The notes under the pieces are model-generated. The model ran no database searches, was not told the DNA's origin, and saw nothing but the letters and a program-made list of their open reading frames with translations. The position numbers were made by a program, and so were the translations under genes. From assembly GCF_039926425.1 (NCBI RefSeq), contig NZ_JBDSWZ010000148.1, positions 1-48,174 of the forward strand: a DNA stretch of 48,174 bases. The letters are read 5' to 3'. This document shows, piece after piece, positions 8,175 to 15,760 of this stretch. Position 1 is the stretch's first letter, and each line of letters begins with the position of its first letter. This DNA is from Dokdonella_A sp039926425 (GTDB lineage: Bacteria; Pseudomonadota; Gammaproteobacteria; Xanthomonadales; Rhodanobacteraceae).

Positions 8175-8717
8175 ATGAACAGTGAATCCATCCGGTTTGC
8201 CAAGGACCAGGCACGTCTGGCCGCACTCAGATCCTACGCAGTGCTGGATACTCCGGTGGAGGCGCTCTTTGACGACATCACGCGGATTGCGTCGATGATC
8301 TGCCAGACGCCGATCGCATTGATCAGCCTGGTCGACTCCGAGCGCCAGTGGTTCAAGAGCGCAGTGGGAGTTCCCGGCAAGGAAACGCCGATTGCTGCGT
8401 CGTTCTGCGCACATGCCGTCATGGCCCAGAGCATGCTGGTGGTGCCCGACACGCTCAGGGACGATCGCTTCCGCGACAATCCACTGGTCGTCGGGGATCC
8501 GCGGATCCGCTACTACGCGGGGGCTCCGCTGATCTCCGAGGATGGACATGCGCTTGGCACGGTCTGCGTGATCGACAGGCGACCGCGCCTGTTGCATCGA
8601 GACCAGTTGGATGCGCTTTCCGCATTGGCGCGTCAGACCGTCGCATTGCTCGAACATCGGCGCGCAGTCACCGAGTTGGGTCGCCTTCGAGCCACTCCCG
8701 TGAGCGGCGCTCTCTGA
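8175..8717 (+). CDS. stand-alone GAF domain protein
   Basis: A 180-aa cytoplasmic protein. Residues 15-170 fit a GAF domain of the kind found at the N-terminus of sensor kinases and diguanylate cyclases: FDDITRIASMICQTPIALISLVD, the ERQWFKSAVG segment, FCAHAV, LVVPDTLRDDRFRDNPLV and IRYYAGAPLI. There is no output domain after it, so it must act through a partner or by binding a ligand. The ATG at 8175 gives the usual short N-terminal helix (RLAALRSYAVLDT). The open frame continues upstream without conserved features. Neighbours give no hint of the partner. Confidence 0.85.
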   Translation: MNSESIRFAKDQARLAALRSYAVLDTPVEALFDDITRIASMICQTPIALISLVDSERQWFKSAVGVPGKETPIAASFCAHAVMAQSMLVVPDTLRDDRFRDNPLVVGDPRIRYYAGAPLISEDGHALGTVCVIDRRPRLLHRDQLDALSALARQTVALLEHRRAVTELGRLRATPVSGAL

Positions 8718-8793
8718 TCGGCTGGAGAATGGTCTCTGCAGGATCACGAGCGGCGGGCGTGACACGTACGGTGACCCGGTCTGCCTCTTCGAA

Positions 8794-8958
8794 ATGACCT
8801 GCACAGAATCCCCGGACCGCGCAGTCTGGTGCGACTATTTCGGCGTGACGCGATCCCAGCTGTTGGCCGCGATAGTCGAGGTCGGGGTCTTCTGCCCCGA
8901 CCGCATCCAACGGCATCCCTGCAAACAGCGTCATGACCGGTACCGACTGGTGAAGTGA
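8794..8958 (+). CDS. DUF3606-like mini-protein (tentative)
   Basis: A 54-codon frame whose central part, AVWCDYFGVTRSQLLAAIVEVG, resembles the DUF3606 core in which a W/F residue is followed by a short helix-turn and an L-x-x-A-hydrophobic-x-x-V-G end. The frame is open further upstream into the GAF gene, and no clear ribosome-binding site precedes the ATG at 8794. The tail is basic and His-rich (RIQRHPCKQRHDRYRLVK). A second, clearer member lies at 12891. The function of the family is unknown. The chance that this is only a remnant is considerable. Confidence 0.42.
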   Translation: MTCTESPDRAVWCDYFGVTRSQLLAAIVEVGVFCPDRIQRHPCKQRHDRYRLVK

Positions 8959-9080
8959 CCGCGCCGTGGACTGCCGGTCAAGGGCGGCTCGTCCACGTGC
9001 GAACCGGAAAGCTCGAACGCCCCGAACTCAAGTTCTTCGAAAGCGCAGGATTGATCCGGCTTCGTGTCAACAAACCTGAT

Positions 9081-9518
9081 TCATCGTGCTGGCGAACAGA
9101 CGACGTACTCGTCCCGACTGACGTTTCCATCGCTGTTGCTGTCGCATTTCTTGAAATTCTGCGCCAGCCATGGATTCGATTTCGCATCCGCCATGCTGAT
9201 CATCCCGGTTTTCTTCGGATCAAGCTTGTCGAATGCCGCGCCGCCGTAAAGATTGTTGCCGTCCTTGCCATCCTGCGACATCACATGATCTGTCTTTGCC
9301 GGATCGGAATCGCCGGTGGAGGTTGCGTCTTTTTTGCTTGCCGCAAGGTTGTTTCCGGAGCGTTCATCCTGGCGGTTGATTGCATCCGTCTTGTGCGGCA
9401 TCGAGTCCTGGTTGCCCGTTGGCGTCGTCCCGTTTTTATCCGCAGCGGTCTGGGCAATGGCCAGACTCGTCGCCAGTGAAAGTGCCAGTGTGCCGAGAAT
9501 CAAGATGTGGTCTTTCAT
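9081..9518 (-). CDS. secreted EF-hand protein
   Basis: A 145-aa protein with a signal peptide (MKDHILILGT followed by a hydrophobic run, likely cut after AIAQ near residue 23), so it should be periplasmic or secreted. The middle is polar and low complexity. The C-terminal 50 residues hold an EF-hand pair: a degenerate loop at residues 100-111 (Asp at position 12) and a canonical loop DSNSDGNVSRDE at 126-137. Cys125 and Cys141 flank the second loop and may form a disulfide. AGGAG lies ten bases before the ATG. Calcium binding is well supported by the second loop; the role is unknown. It faces the MFS gene in the same direction, with 124 bases upstream of it. Confidence 0.82.
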   Translation of the reverse strand: MKDHILILGTLALSLATSLAIAQTAADKNGTTPTGNQDSMPHKTDAINRQDERSGNNLAASKKDATSTGDSDPAKTDHVMSQDGKDGNNLYGGAAFDKLDPKKTGMISMADAKSNPWLAQNFKKCDSNSDGNVSRDEYVVCSPAR

Positions 9519-9642
9519 GGCGGACTCCTGCTTCGTGGGGCCTTCATAACAACACTCTTCGACTGAACGAACCGATCTTTCGGAGCGATTCGGGTATCGC
9601 GCGATTCATTTGACGGTTCCGACACGATCCGGAACGCGCAGA

Positions 9643-11262
9643 TCAGTTTGGTCCCGGCTCGCCGAATTCCTTCTCGATCTCTTCAAGTCGACGACCACGC
9701 GTCTCGATGCCCGACTGCAAAAGCAGCAGTGCCGCGACGATCATTGGTACGGCGATCGTCACCGCGGACAGCGCGAAGTGTTCGAAAAAGCCGATCACAC
9801 CGAGTCCGGCGCCGATGATACCCCCGAGTTTCGAACTCGCTGCGATGATGCCCGATCCCGTGCCACGCAGCCGCACTGGATAGATCTCGGCTGCGTACGG
9901 AATCAGCATCGAGATGACGCCACTGATGCTGACGAGAAGCGCGACGGTTGCCGCCATTGCGGCGATCGGAGATTGCACTTGCATCGCGCCCATTGCGCCG
10001 AAGACGAGCAGCGCCGCGGCGGTCAATCCGATGAAGAGCAGTAGCGATTTGAGACTGCTCCAGCGTTGATAGAGCCAGATCACCACCCCGATTCCAGGCA
10101 AGGCGAGCATGGCCGATTGCGCCAGAAGAGCATTGGCGGAAGCAGCGCCGACACCCAGGTGAGCGAGGGTCATCGGCAACCACAGCAGAAATCCGAAATT
10201 GGCCAGACCCCACGCGACGCCGCAAACGAACAGTCCGAGGGTGATCGGCGCGTGGCGTCCACGCAGCAGCGCGCGGAGGCCCGCGGCGTCGCGTGGTTCC
10301 GTCGAGAGCGGATCATTGCAGCCGGTCGGTGCGCCCACCGTGATGGCCGACGGCTGATTGCCCGCGAAACGCAGCAACACAGCGCGCGCCGCATCGCCGA
10401 GGCCGACGCTCGCCAGAAAACGTGGCGATTCCGGGATCCAGCGATTGAGCGCGATGATGAGCGCACCGGTCGGCAAACCCATCAGCCACAACGACCGCCA
10501 GCTGAACACGGGTTCAAGCAGGGTTGCCGCGCCTGCTGCGAGCAGATAACCGGCGGACGTGCCGACACCGCCGAGTGCCACCAGCAGCCATCCCCGATGG
10601 GCTGCTGGAATCGTCTCGGCCATCAGCGTGAACACGATTGGCAGCAAGCCACCAGCCGAGGTGCCCATCAGAAAGCACATGGCAAGGTTCCACTCGAACG
10701 TCGGCATCGCGCCGCAAATCGAGGTGCCGATGAACATCAGCGCAGAAAGCAGGATCGCAGCGCGGCGTCCGATGAGGTCGGCCATGCGGCCCCACACGAC
10801 CGAGCCGATCGTGGTTCCGGTCAGCGCGACGAGGGCGAGAAGCGCACCGGTTTGCCGACTGATTCCGTACTCGCTCACCATGCCGGGCATGACGAAACCG
10901 AGCGTGGCCGGCTTCATCACGTCGACAGCAAGCGCGACAGCCATCGCGAGCACCAGCGTCCAGTGCTCGCGCCCGAGCGGAACCCGGTCGGCGATGTGAA
11001 ATTCCGGCGAGTGTGCCCCTGTCGCCGCGCGCCGCAGTCGATCCAGGCGGGGCATCAATCCGTACGCCGACAATGCGAGCCCAATCGGGATCAGCGCCAT
11101 GCCGAGGAGCATGGTCGCATCCATCGGCATGCCGGCAAGGTGGTAATGCGTCTGCGCTCCCATCGCGAACATCGGGACATGCGCGAACACGCCGCCGCTC
11201 ATGAGGATGCAACCGAGCCAGAACGCAGCGGGGTGATGGAAAGGAAGCGCGTCGGAGCGCAT
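9643..11262 (-). CDS. MFS transporter with N-terminal extension
   Basis: A 539-aa inner-membrane protein. From about residue 100 it has the twelve-helix layout of the major facilitator superfamily, with the loop 2-3 motif GRMADLIGRRAA and a second-half counterpart (EIYPVRLRGTGSGI), closest in look to the sugar/aromatic-acid:proton symporter branch. Before this there are two additional hydrophobic segments (residues about 12-35 and 45-70) that ordinary family members lack. The start at 11262 is chosen because upstream codons are Arg-rich; a longer frame to 11349 exists. The substrate is unknown and no enzyme gene is next to it. Confidence 0.85.
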   Translation of the reverse strand: MRSDALPFHHPAAFWLGCILMSGGVFAHVPMFAMGAQTHYHLAGMPMDATMLLGMALIPIGLALSAYGLMPRLDRLRRAATGAHSPEFHIADRVPLGREHWTLVLAMAVALAVDVMKPATLGFVMPGMVSEYGISRQTGALLALVALTGTTIGSVVWGRMADLIGRRAAILLSALMFIGTSICGAMPTFEWNLAMCFLMGTSAGGLLPIVFTLMAETIPAAHRGWLLVALGGVGTSAGYLLAAGAATLLEPVFSWRSLWLMGLPTGALIIALNRWIPESPRFLASVGLGDAARAVLLRFAGNQPSAITVGAPTGCNDPLSTEPRDAAGLRALLRGRHAPITLGLFVCGVAWGLANFGFLLWLPMTLAHLGVGAASANALLAQSAMLALPGIGVVIWLYQRWSSLKSLLLFIGLTAAALLVFGAMGAMQVQSPIAAMAATVALLVSISGVISMLIPYAAEIYPVRLRGTGSGIIAASSKLGGIIGAGLGVIGFFEHFALSAVTIAVPMIVAALLLLQSGIETRGRRLEEIEKEFGEPGPN

Positions 11263-11418
11263 GCAGCAGATTCCGTTGATGCGACGGCGCGAGCATACAG
11301 GCTGGTCCGACTCAGCCGCGCGCCAGGAATCCGCGTCGCGAAGTCGCATCGCACGGCGAATTCTCGATTCGGGTGGACACAGATGTCGGAAGCGCCGACT
11401 GCCTCGCGTGACTCGGCT

Positions 11419-11802
11419 TCAACGATCCACGTCAGATTGCAACGACGAGGTTGGCGAACGAAGGCGCCTGCACTTCCGCGCGCCTGTCTCGCCCATCTCC
11501 AGCCATTGCTTGCCGAACAGGATGCGGAAATCCTCGATTCGGCCGGTGTCGCCGCGCTCCACCATGCGCGAGAGCACCCCGTGTGCCGTCACGGCGGCCC
11601 GCTGCTCGCCGCTCTGGGCGTCGACGTAAAGATCGAACCAGTGATAGCCGGGCGGGGATACCGCCGCGGTGGCAAGATGAAACTCGTGCATCGTGTCGTC
11701 GAGCAACCCTGCCAAGCTCGACGATTCGGCACGCACTTCAATGCCCGCAACAAGAAGGGGTTTGAGAAACCTGTCAATCGGTATGTTCAATCTGAGCCTC
11801 AC
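11419..11802 (-). CDS. hypothetical protein, 127 aa
   Basis: Not recognised. The frame starts with GTG at 11802; no ATG lies near the N-terminus. The composition is normal for a soluble protein: FLKPLLVAGIEVRAES, a PPGYHWFDLYVD segment and VLSRMVERGDTGRIEDFRILFGKQWLEMGE, with a polar, Arg/Ser-rich tail. Third codon positions are GC-rich as in neighbouring genes, which speaks for real coding. It lies 156 bases upstream of the MFS gene on the same strand. No membrane segment or signal peptide. Confidence 0.5.
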   Translation of the reverse strand: MRLRLNIPIDRFLKPLLVAGIEVRAESSSLAGLLDDTMHEFHLATAAVSPPGYHWFDLYVDAQSGEQRAAVTAHGVLSRMVERGDTGRIEDFRILFGKQWLEMGETGARKCRRLRSPTSSLQSDVDR

Positions 11803-12162
11803 CTGCAGCCGAAATGATCACATCGGGCAAACGGAATTTCGGCTACCGGGGACGAGCTGGCGGCATCGGCCAGTACCAAGACCGCTCCAGGATCGACGGA
11901 GCGGACTTGTTTCGCGCAAGGCAGGTGTTTGCAGACGTTCAACATGAGTGCCGCGCCGGAGCGAACATCCACCCGACGGCGTTCAACGCAATGGCGGCAT
12001 TTGCAAGAGACCCAAGCCTACAGGCCTGGAATATTTCTTTCGTGAAGCAGCTGTGACCGATTCGTTATGGCGGCGCAAGACCGATGACGCCATGTGCACT
12101 AGTGCGCATGCATTTCGCCTGCACGCGTGAAATGCCGGGCCACGGTGATCCGCTGCGTCCGA
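11803..12162. other. 360-base stretch, at most a doubtful ORF
   Basis: An 80-codon frame on the plus strand (11814-12056) ends in a plausible helical stretch (NAMAAFARDPSLQAWNISFV) but its N-terminal half is Arg/Gly-rich and it has no good ribosome-binding site. I leave it uncalled. Nothing else is visible. Confidence 0.4.
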
Positions 12163-12435
12163 TCAGTCGATGATCCAGTCTTTCGACCGCTCCCGTCGTA
12201 GTGCGAGAAGGTCGCCTTCAATGTCGTCGGCGGCCTGACCGAACGCGAACGTGCCAGCGATCCACGAGGGCGGCACGCCATGGCGGTCGCCTGCTTCGCC
12301 CGAGTAGACCTTCCCGTCATCATCTGCCCACACGAGGCGCGGGCCATCCATCAACGTCCGGTAAACCTTGGCCGCGAGCGCTGCAATGTCGTCGTTGAGC
12401 GATCCGACACTGACGGTGACAGGTGTTTTTTTCAT
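12163..12435 (-). CDS. hypothetical protein, 90 aa
   Basis: A small soluble protein that I do not recognise. It begins MKKTPVTVSVGSLNDD, contains a possible beta-hairpin region (GPRLVWADDDGKVYSGEAGDRHGVPPSWIAGTF) and ends in a charged helix (DDIEGDLLALRRERSKDWIID). No signal peptide, membrane segment or cysteine is present. An alternative ATG five codons upstream (12450) is possible; neither has a strong ribosome-binding site. Composition and codon use look like real coding. It is isolated from its neighbours. Confidence 0.55.
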   Translation of the reverse strand: MKKTPVTVSVGSLNDDIAALAAKVYRTLMDGPRLVWADDDGKVYSGEAGDRHGVPPSWIAGTFAFGQAADDIEGDLLALRRERSKDWIID

Positions 12436-12890
12436 CGTCGATCGATCCATTGCTCAGAGTGCGCTTGATGGCGCGCACGACTTTAATGAAGACCATGCGA
12501 CCGACTCTGAATGGATCAGGTTCCAGTCGCAGGGATGTGCATGGAGTCCAGCGGGCAAACTCGCGCCACCGCGCCAATTCGGGCGCCGCAACGAAAGTGC
12601 ACACTCAACTCTTTCATCTCCATGGCCGAAGCGCACGAAGGATGGATAGATCGTAGCGATCGCCCCGCCCACGCGGGAGATTCAAATGCCCCACGTCGAT
12701 TGGGCAATTTGTGTCATTGGCTTGCAAGGAGACAACGATGGGGTCGTGGCGGCTGTGCATAGGACAGACCGCCCCCGGTCAGAGTTCCGTGCATAGAGAG
12801 CGTGTCGTTGCCCGGTTTATAACGCTCGTCCGCATGACGTTCAGCATGGCGCTTCGAGAATGGGGGCATATCACCTGCGACGAGATCTGC
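12436..12890. other. 455-base stretch without a clear gene
   Basis: Short frames on both strands lack recognisable content. A well-placed AAGGAG at 12725-12730, eight bases before an ATG at 12738, is in frame with the DUF3606 gene and could be its real start, which would add 51 residues of unconserved sequence. Confidence 0.4.
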
Positions 12891-13082
12891 ATGAGCAGCG
12901 ACGACCTTGATGGCCCGACCGACCCCACGCGAATCGATGTACGAGAAGACGCGGAATTCTGGGCCGGAGAATTGGGCTGCAGTCGGGCAGACCTGCGGCG
13001 CGCCGTGGCGGCCGCAGGCCCGTCAGTGACCGCTGTCCAGGTCTGGCTCGATACGACCTATTCAATTGCGGCGACCGGATGA
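12891..13082 (+). CDS. DUF3606 family mini-protein
   Basis: A 63-aa protein with the DUF3606 pattern: DPTRIDVREDAEFWAGELG, then CSRADLRRAVAAAGPSV. The family is made of about 60-residue soluble proteins of unknown function, common in rhizobia and xanthomonads and often reported near stress genes. The ATG at 12891 gives the normal family length. A longer product from 12738, which has the better ribosome-binding site, cannot be excluded. A second, weaker relative lies at 8794. Confidence 0.72.
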   Translation: MSSDDLDGPTDPTRIDVREDAEFWAGELGCSRADLRRAVAAAGPSVTAVQVWLDTTYSIAATG

Positions 13083-13381
13083 TGGCCCGGCAGAGTTCGA
13101 ACGGCTGCTGAAGTTCGGCGGCGCAGGCGTGAAAAGGACTATATGTTGTTGAAAGCCTATCGTAGGATAGGGGCAAGCTCGGGGCGGTCGTGGCTCACCG
13201 TTGACCTCCAGGAAGCGCGTCACGATCGCCTCGGGCCGACTCCACCACGAATGACTCGCTGCCACCGCCTCGAAAGAATCGTCGGTCGCCCTGCATGGCC
13301 ATCGCAGCAAGTCGCGCATCGACGTGTATCAGACCGACGTCGCGCCCTTCGCCTGCTCCATCCCACGCAGCAATGAGGCAC
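13083..13381. other. gap without gene
   Basis: About 300 bases between the DUF3606 gene and the tRNA terminator with no convincing frame. A small perfect hairpin, CCTATC-GTAG-GATAGG, sits at 13156-13171. Confidence 0.4.
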
Positions 13382-13410
13382 AAAAAAGGCCACCCGATCG
13401 AGGTGGCCTT
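13382..13410 (-). terminator. terminator of the tRNA-Pro transcript
   Basis: Read on the minus strand, AAGGCCACC pairs with GGTGGCC(TT) around a CGATCGA-type loop and is followed by TTTTTT. It lies 16 bases after the CCA end of the tRNA. Confidence 0.85.
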
Positions 13411-13425
13411 GTTTGTTGATGCTGT

Positions 13426-13502
13426 TGGTCGGGGTGACAGGATTCGAACTTGCGACTTCTACCTCCCGAAGGTAGCGCTCTACCAGGCTGAGCTACACCC
13501 CG
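13426..13502 (-). tRNA. tRNA-Pro (anticodon CGG)
   Basis: The minus strand gives a full cloverleaf: acceptor CGGGGTG paired with CACCCCG, a D arm AGCTCAGCCTGGTAGAGC, an anticodon stem CTACC/GGTAG with loop TTCGGGA (anticodon CGG), a T arm with GTTCGAATC, discriminator A and an encoded CCA at 13426-13428. It reads proline codon CCG, which is frequent in GC-rich genomes. Confidence 0.96.
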
Positions 13503-13732
13503 ACCGGGGCCGCCGTAGCGGGTCGCGAATTCTAACGGCGGCGTGCCAATGGCGCAACAGGCGACACAACAGGTGGCAGTGACCGGTGGGGAGGGCGACG
13601 GTCTGCATGGCCGCATCGGTCGCCGTTTCAACGCAGCGCGGCGCGGGTTGCAGCGGACCATCTGTTAATCTACACGACATCGTTTCAATGCCCGCGCGCG
13701 CTGTCGTCGCGGCGCCGATCCCAAGGACATCC

Positions 13733-15118
13733 ATGGCTGTCACCCAAGCCCGCACCATGCCAGGCGTGCTCGAACTGTTGCCGCTCGATCAGGTCGCATT
13801 CCAGTCGATGCTGGACGCCGTCCGGCGCAATTTCGAACGTTACGGCTTCCTGCCGATCGAGACGCCGGTGATGGAGTTTTCCAGCGTCCTGCTCACCAAG
13901 GAAGGCGGCGAAACCGAGCGCCAGGTGTATTTCGTGCAGTCGACCGGCGCGTTACAGGCCGCGACCGCTGGCGAAGTGCCCGAACTCGCACTGCGCTTCG
14001 ACCTGACGGTGCCGCTTGCGCGCTACGTGGCCGAGCACGAGCACGACCTCGTGTTTCCGTTCCGGCGTTACCAGATCCAGCGCGTTTATCGCGGCGAGCG
14101 CGCGCAACGCGGGCGTTTCCGCGAGTTCTACCAGTGCGACATCGACGTGGTCGGCAAGGACAGCCTGTCGGTCCGCTACGACGCCGAACTTCCGGCGGTC
14201 ATCTACAGCGTCTTTCGCGACCTCGACATCGGCGCCTTCACGATCCAGATCAACAATCGCAAGTTGATGCGCGGCTGGCTTGAAGGGCTCGGCATCACCG
14301 ACGCGGCGCAGCAAGGTGCGATGATGCGCGAAGTCGACAAGCTCGACAAGCGTGGCGCGGACGCAGTGCGTACGACGCTCACAGGTGAGGGTTTCGCGCT
14401 GTCCGCCGCTGCCGTCGACAAGTTGCTCGAATTCGTCGCATATCGTTCCTCGTCACTCAGCGATGCGCTGTCGAAGCTCGACGCGCTCGGTGCCGGGAGC
14501 GAGTCCCTTGAACAAGGCAGGGCGGAGCTCAGGGAAGTGCTGACTCTGGTCAAGGCATTCGGTGTGCCCGAGTCTTATTTCTCGCTGAACCTGTCGATCG
14601 CCCGCGGCCTCGACTACTACACCGGCACCGTGTACGAGACGACGTTGAACGACCATCCGCAGATCGGTTCGATCTGCTCGGGTGGGCGCTACGAGAACCT
14701 GGCGAGCCACTACACAAAGTCGAAGCTGCCCGGCGTGGGCATTTCGATTGGCGCCACGCGTCTGTACTGGCAATTGCGCGAAGCCGGCCTGCTCAAAGGC
14801 GGTCGCAGCACGGTCCAGGCGCTGGTCGCGCAGATGGACGAAGCCGAGCTGCCGCGCTACCTCGAACTCGCGACCGAACTGCGCCGGGCGGGCATCAACA
14901 CCGAAGCGGTCGTCGAGGCGGGCAAGCTGGCGAAGCAGTTCAAATACGCCGACCGTGCCGGCATCCGCTTCGTGCTGGTGCTCGGGCCCGATGAAATCAC
15001 CAAGGGCGTCGTCACCGTGAAAGACCTGCGCAAGGAAGAGCAGTACGAGGTGAAGCGCGCGGAACTGGCGGAGACGTTGAGGGTCGAGATCGCACAGGCG
15101 GCGGTGATGGGGCGATAG
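13733..15118 (+). CDS. hisS: histidine--tRNA ligase
   Basis: A 461-aa class II aminoacyl-tRNA synthetase that charges tRNA-His. Motif 1 region TPGVLELLP-like start (MPGVLELLPLDQ) is followed by ETPVMEFSS, motif 2 RVYRGERAQRGRFREFYQCDID, and the histidine-binding signature RGLDYYTGTVYETTL near residue 288; the C-terminal 95 residues fit the anticodon-binding domain. This sequence type, with GGETERQVYFVQSTG, is the one I associate with xanthomonads rather than with E. coli. The ATG at 13733 is preceded by AAGGA; an open frame continues upstream for 49 codons without conservation. It is followed by REP-like repeats. Confidence 0.95.
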   Translation: MAVTQARTMPGVLELLPLDQVAFQSMLDAVRRNFERYGFLPIETPVMEFSSVLLTKEGGETERQVYFVQSTGALQAATAGEVPELALRFDLTVPLARYVAEHEHDLVFPFRRYQIQRVYRGERAQRGRFREFYQCDIDVVGKDSLSVRYDAELPAVIYSVFRDLDIGAFTIQINNRKLMRGWLEGLGITDAAQQGAMMREVDKLDKRGADAVRTTLTGEGFALSAAAVDKLLEFVAYRSSSLSDALSKLDALGAGSESLEQGRAELREVLTLVKAFGVPESYFSLNLSIARGLDYYTGTVYETTLNDHPQIGSICSGGRYENLASHYTKSKLPGVGISIGATRLYWQLREAGLLKGGRSTVQALVAQMDEAELPRYLELATELRRAGINTEAVVEAGKLAKQFKYADRAGIRFVLVLGPDEITKGVVTVKDLRKEEQYEVKRAELAETLRVEIAQAAVMGR

Positions 15119-15145
15119 CGCGTCGATAGCCCGTGCCTTCGTCGA

Positions 15146-15170
15146 CGTCATTCTCGCGAAAGGAGGATCC
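15146..15170 (+). repeat. REP-like palindrome A1 (degenerate)
   Basis: CGTCATTCTCGCGAA followed by AGGAGGATCC is a decayed copy of the family A palindrome whose intact form is at 15624. It is inverted relative to copy A2 at 15225, 54 bases away, giving a REPIN-like doublet. Confidence 0.65.
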
Positions 15171-15220
15171 ACTTATCAACGGCCGACGCGGGCATCCATG
15201 TTCCGGAGTGTTGTCATTGC

Positions 15221-15254
15221 AAATGGATTCCCGCCTTCGCGGGAATGACGTCGG
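15221..15254 (-). repeat. left inverted repeat (family A copy A2)
   Basis: A 34-bp sequence identical in inverse to 15620-15653. Its core GGATTCCCGCC/TTCGCGGGAATGACG can itself form a hairpin. Confidence 0.9.
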
Positions 15255-15289
15255 TAAAGGATTTTTCGAGCGCGAAAGGGGGACAAGGA

Positions 15290-15586
15290 ATGTCCGGACA
15301 GCAGCCCGCGGTTTACATCATGGCGAGCGGCGAGCGCGGAACGCTCTATGTCGGCGTCACTGGATCCTTGAGACAACGCGTGCATCAGCACCGCGAAGGA
15401 TCAGTTGAAGGATTCACAAGTAGATATGACGTGGGCCGCCTCGTGTGGTTTGAGCTTCACCCCGACTTCCCTTCAGCGATTGCGAGAGAAAAGCAGCTCA
15501 AGAAATGGAATCGTGTCTGGAAGCTGAGGTTGATTGAAAACGCAAATCCCATCTGGCGAGACTTGTGGGATGACATCCAGATCTGA
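15290..15586 (+). CDS. GIY-YIG endonuclease, single domain
   Basis: A 98-aa protein made of one GIY-YIG nuclease domain of the YhbQ/COG2827 type. Visible are the first strand VYI (8-10), the YVG counterpart at 20-22, the arginine helix SLRQRVHQHR (26-35), the metal-binding Glu67 in AIAREKQLKKW, and the conserved end IENANPIWRDL. Such proteins nick or cut DNA with one metal ion. The ATG at 15290 follows GGGGACAAGGA, and a longer frame to 15245 would read into the left inverted repeat. The gene fills the space between the two inverted repeats. In known homologues the biological role is largely unclear; an action on the repeats is my inference. Confidence 0.92.
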   Translation: MSGQQPAVYIMASGERGTLYVGVTGSLRQRVHQHREGSVEGFTSRYDVGRLVWFELHPDFPSAIAREKQLKKWNRVWKLRLIENANPIWRDLWDDIQI

Positions 15587-15619
15587 GCGCCGCTTTTTGC
15601 GTTCATCAACTCCTCCAAC

Positions 15620-15653
15620 CCGACGTCATTCCCGCGAAGGCGGGAATCCATTT
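15620..15653 (+). repeat. right inverted repeat (family A copy A3)
   Basis: The exact inverse of 15221-15254; contains CGTCATTCCCGCGAAGG followed by CGGGAATCCATTT. Confidence 0.9.
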
Positions 15654-15760
15654 TTGCTTCGTCGCTCAAGATCGTGCGCCGGCCCATTTCTCGGTTTGCA
15701 TGTATGCGTATTTCCTAAAACAGTCTCGATTGGACAATGCAGCACCACTGGACCACTTCG

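Larger units (their letters stand above)
15217..15657. mobile_element. candidate GIY-YIG mini-element with 34-bp TIRs
   Basis: Positions 15221-15254 and 15620-15653 are perfect 34-bp inverted repeats, and each contains the palindrome ATTCCC-N8-GGGAAT. Directly outside both ends stands TTGC (15217-15220 and 15654-15657), as expected of a 4-bp target duplication. Between the repeats is only the GIY-YIG gene with 35 and 33 bases of spacer, so the unit is 433 bp. That it moves is inference. Confidence 0.6.

Noticed and set aside
10066..11817. 583-codon plus frame opposite the MFS gene
   Set aside because: Same antisense type of composition; the membrane protein on the other strand explains it.
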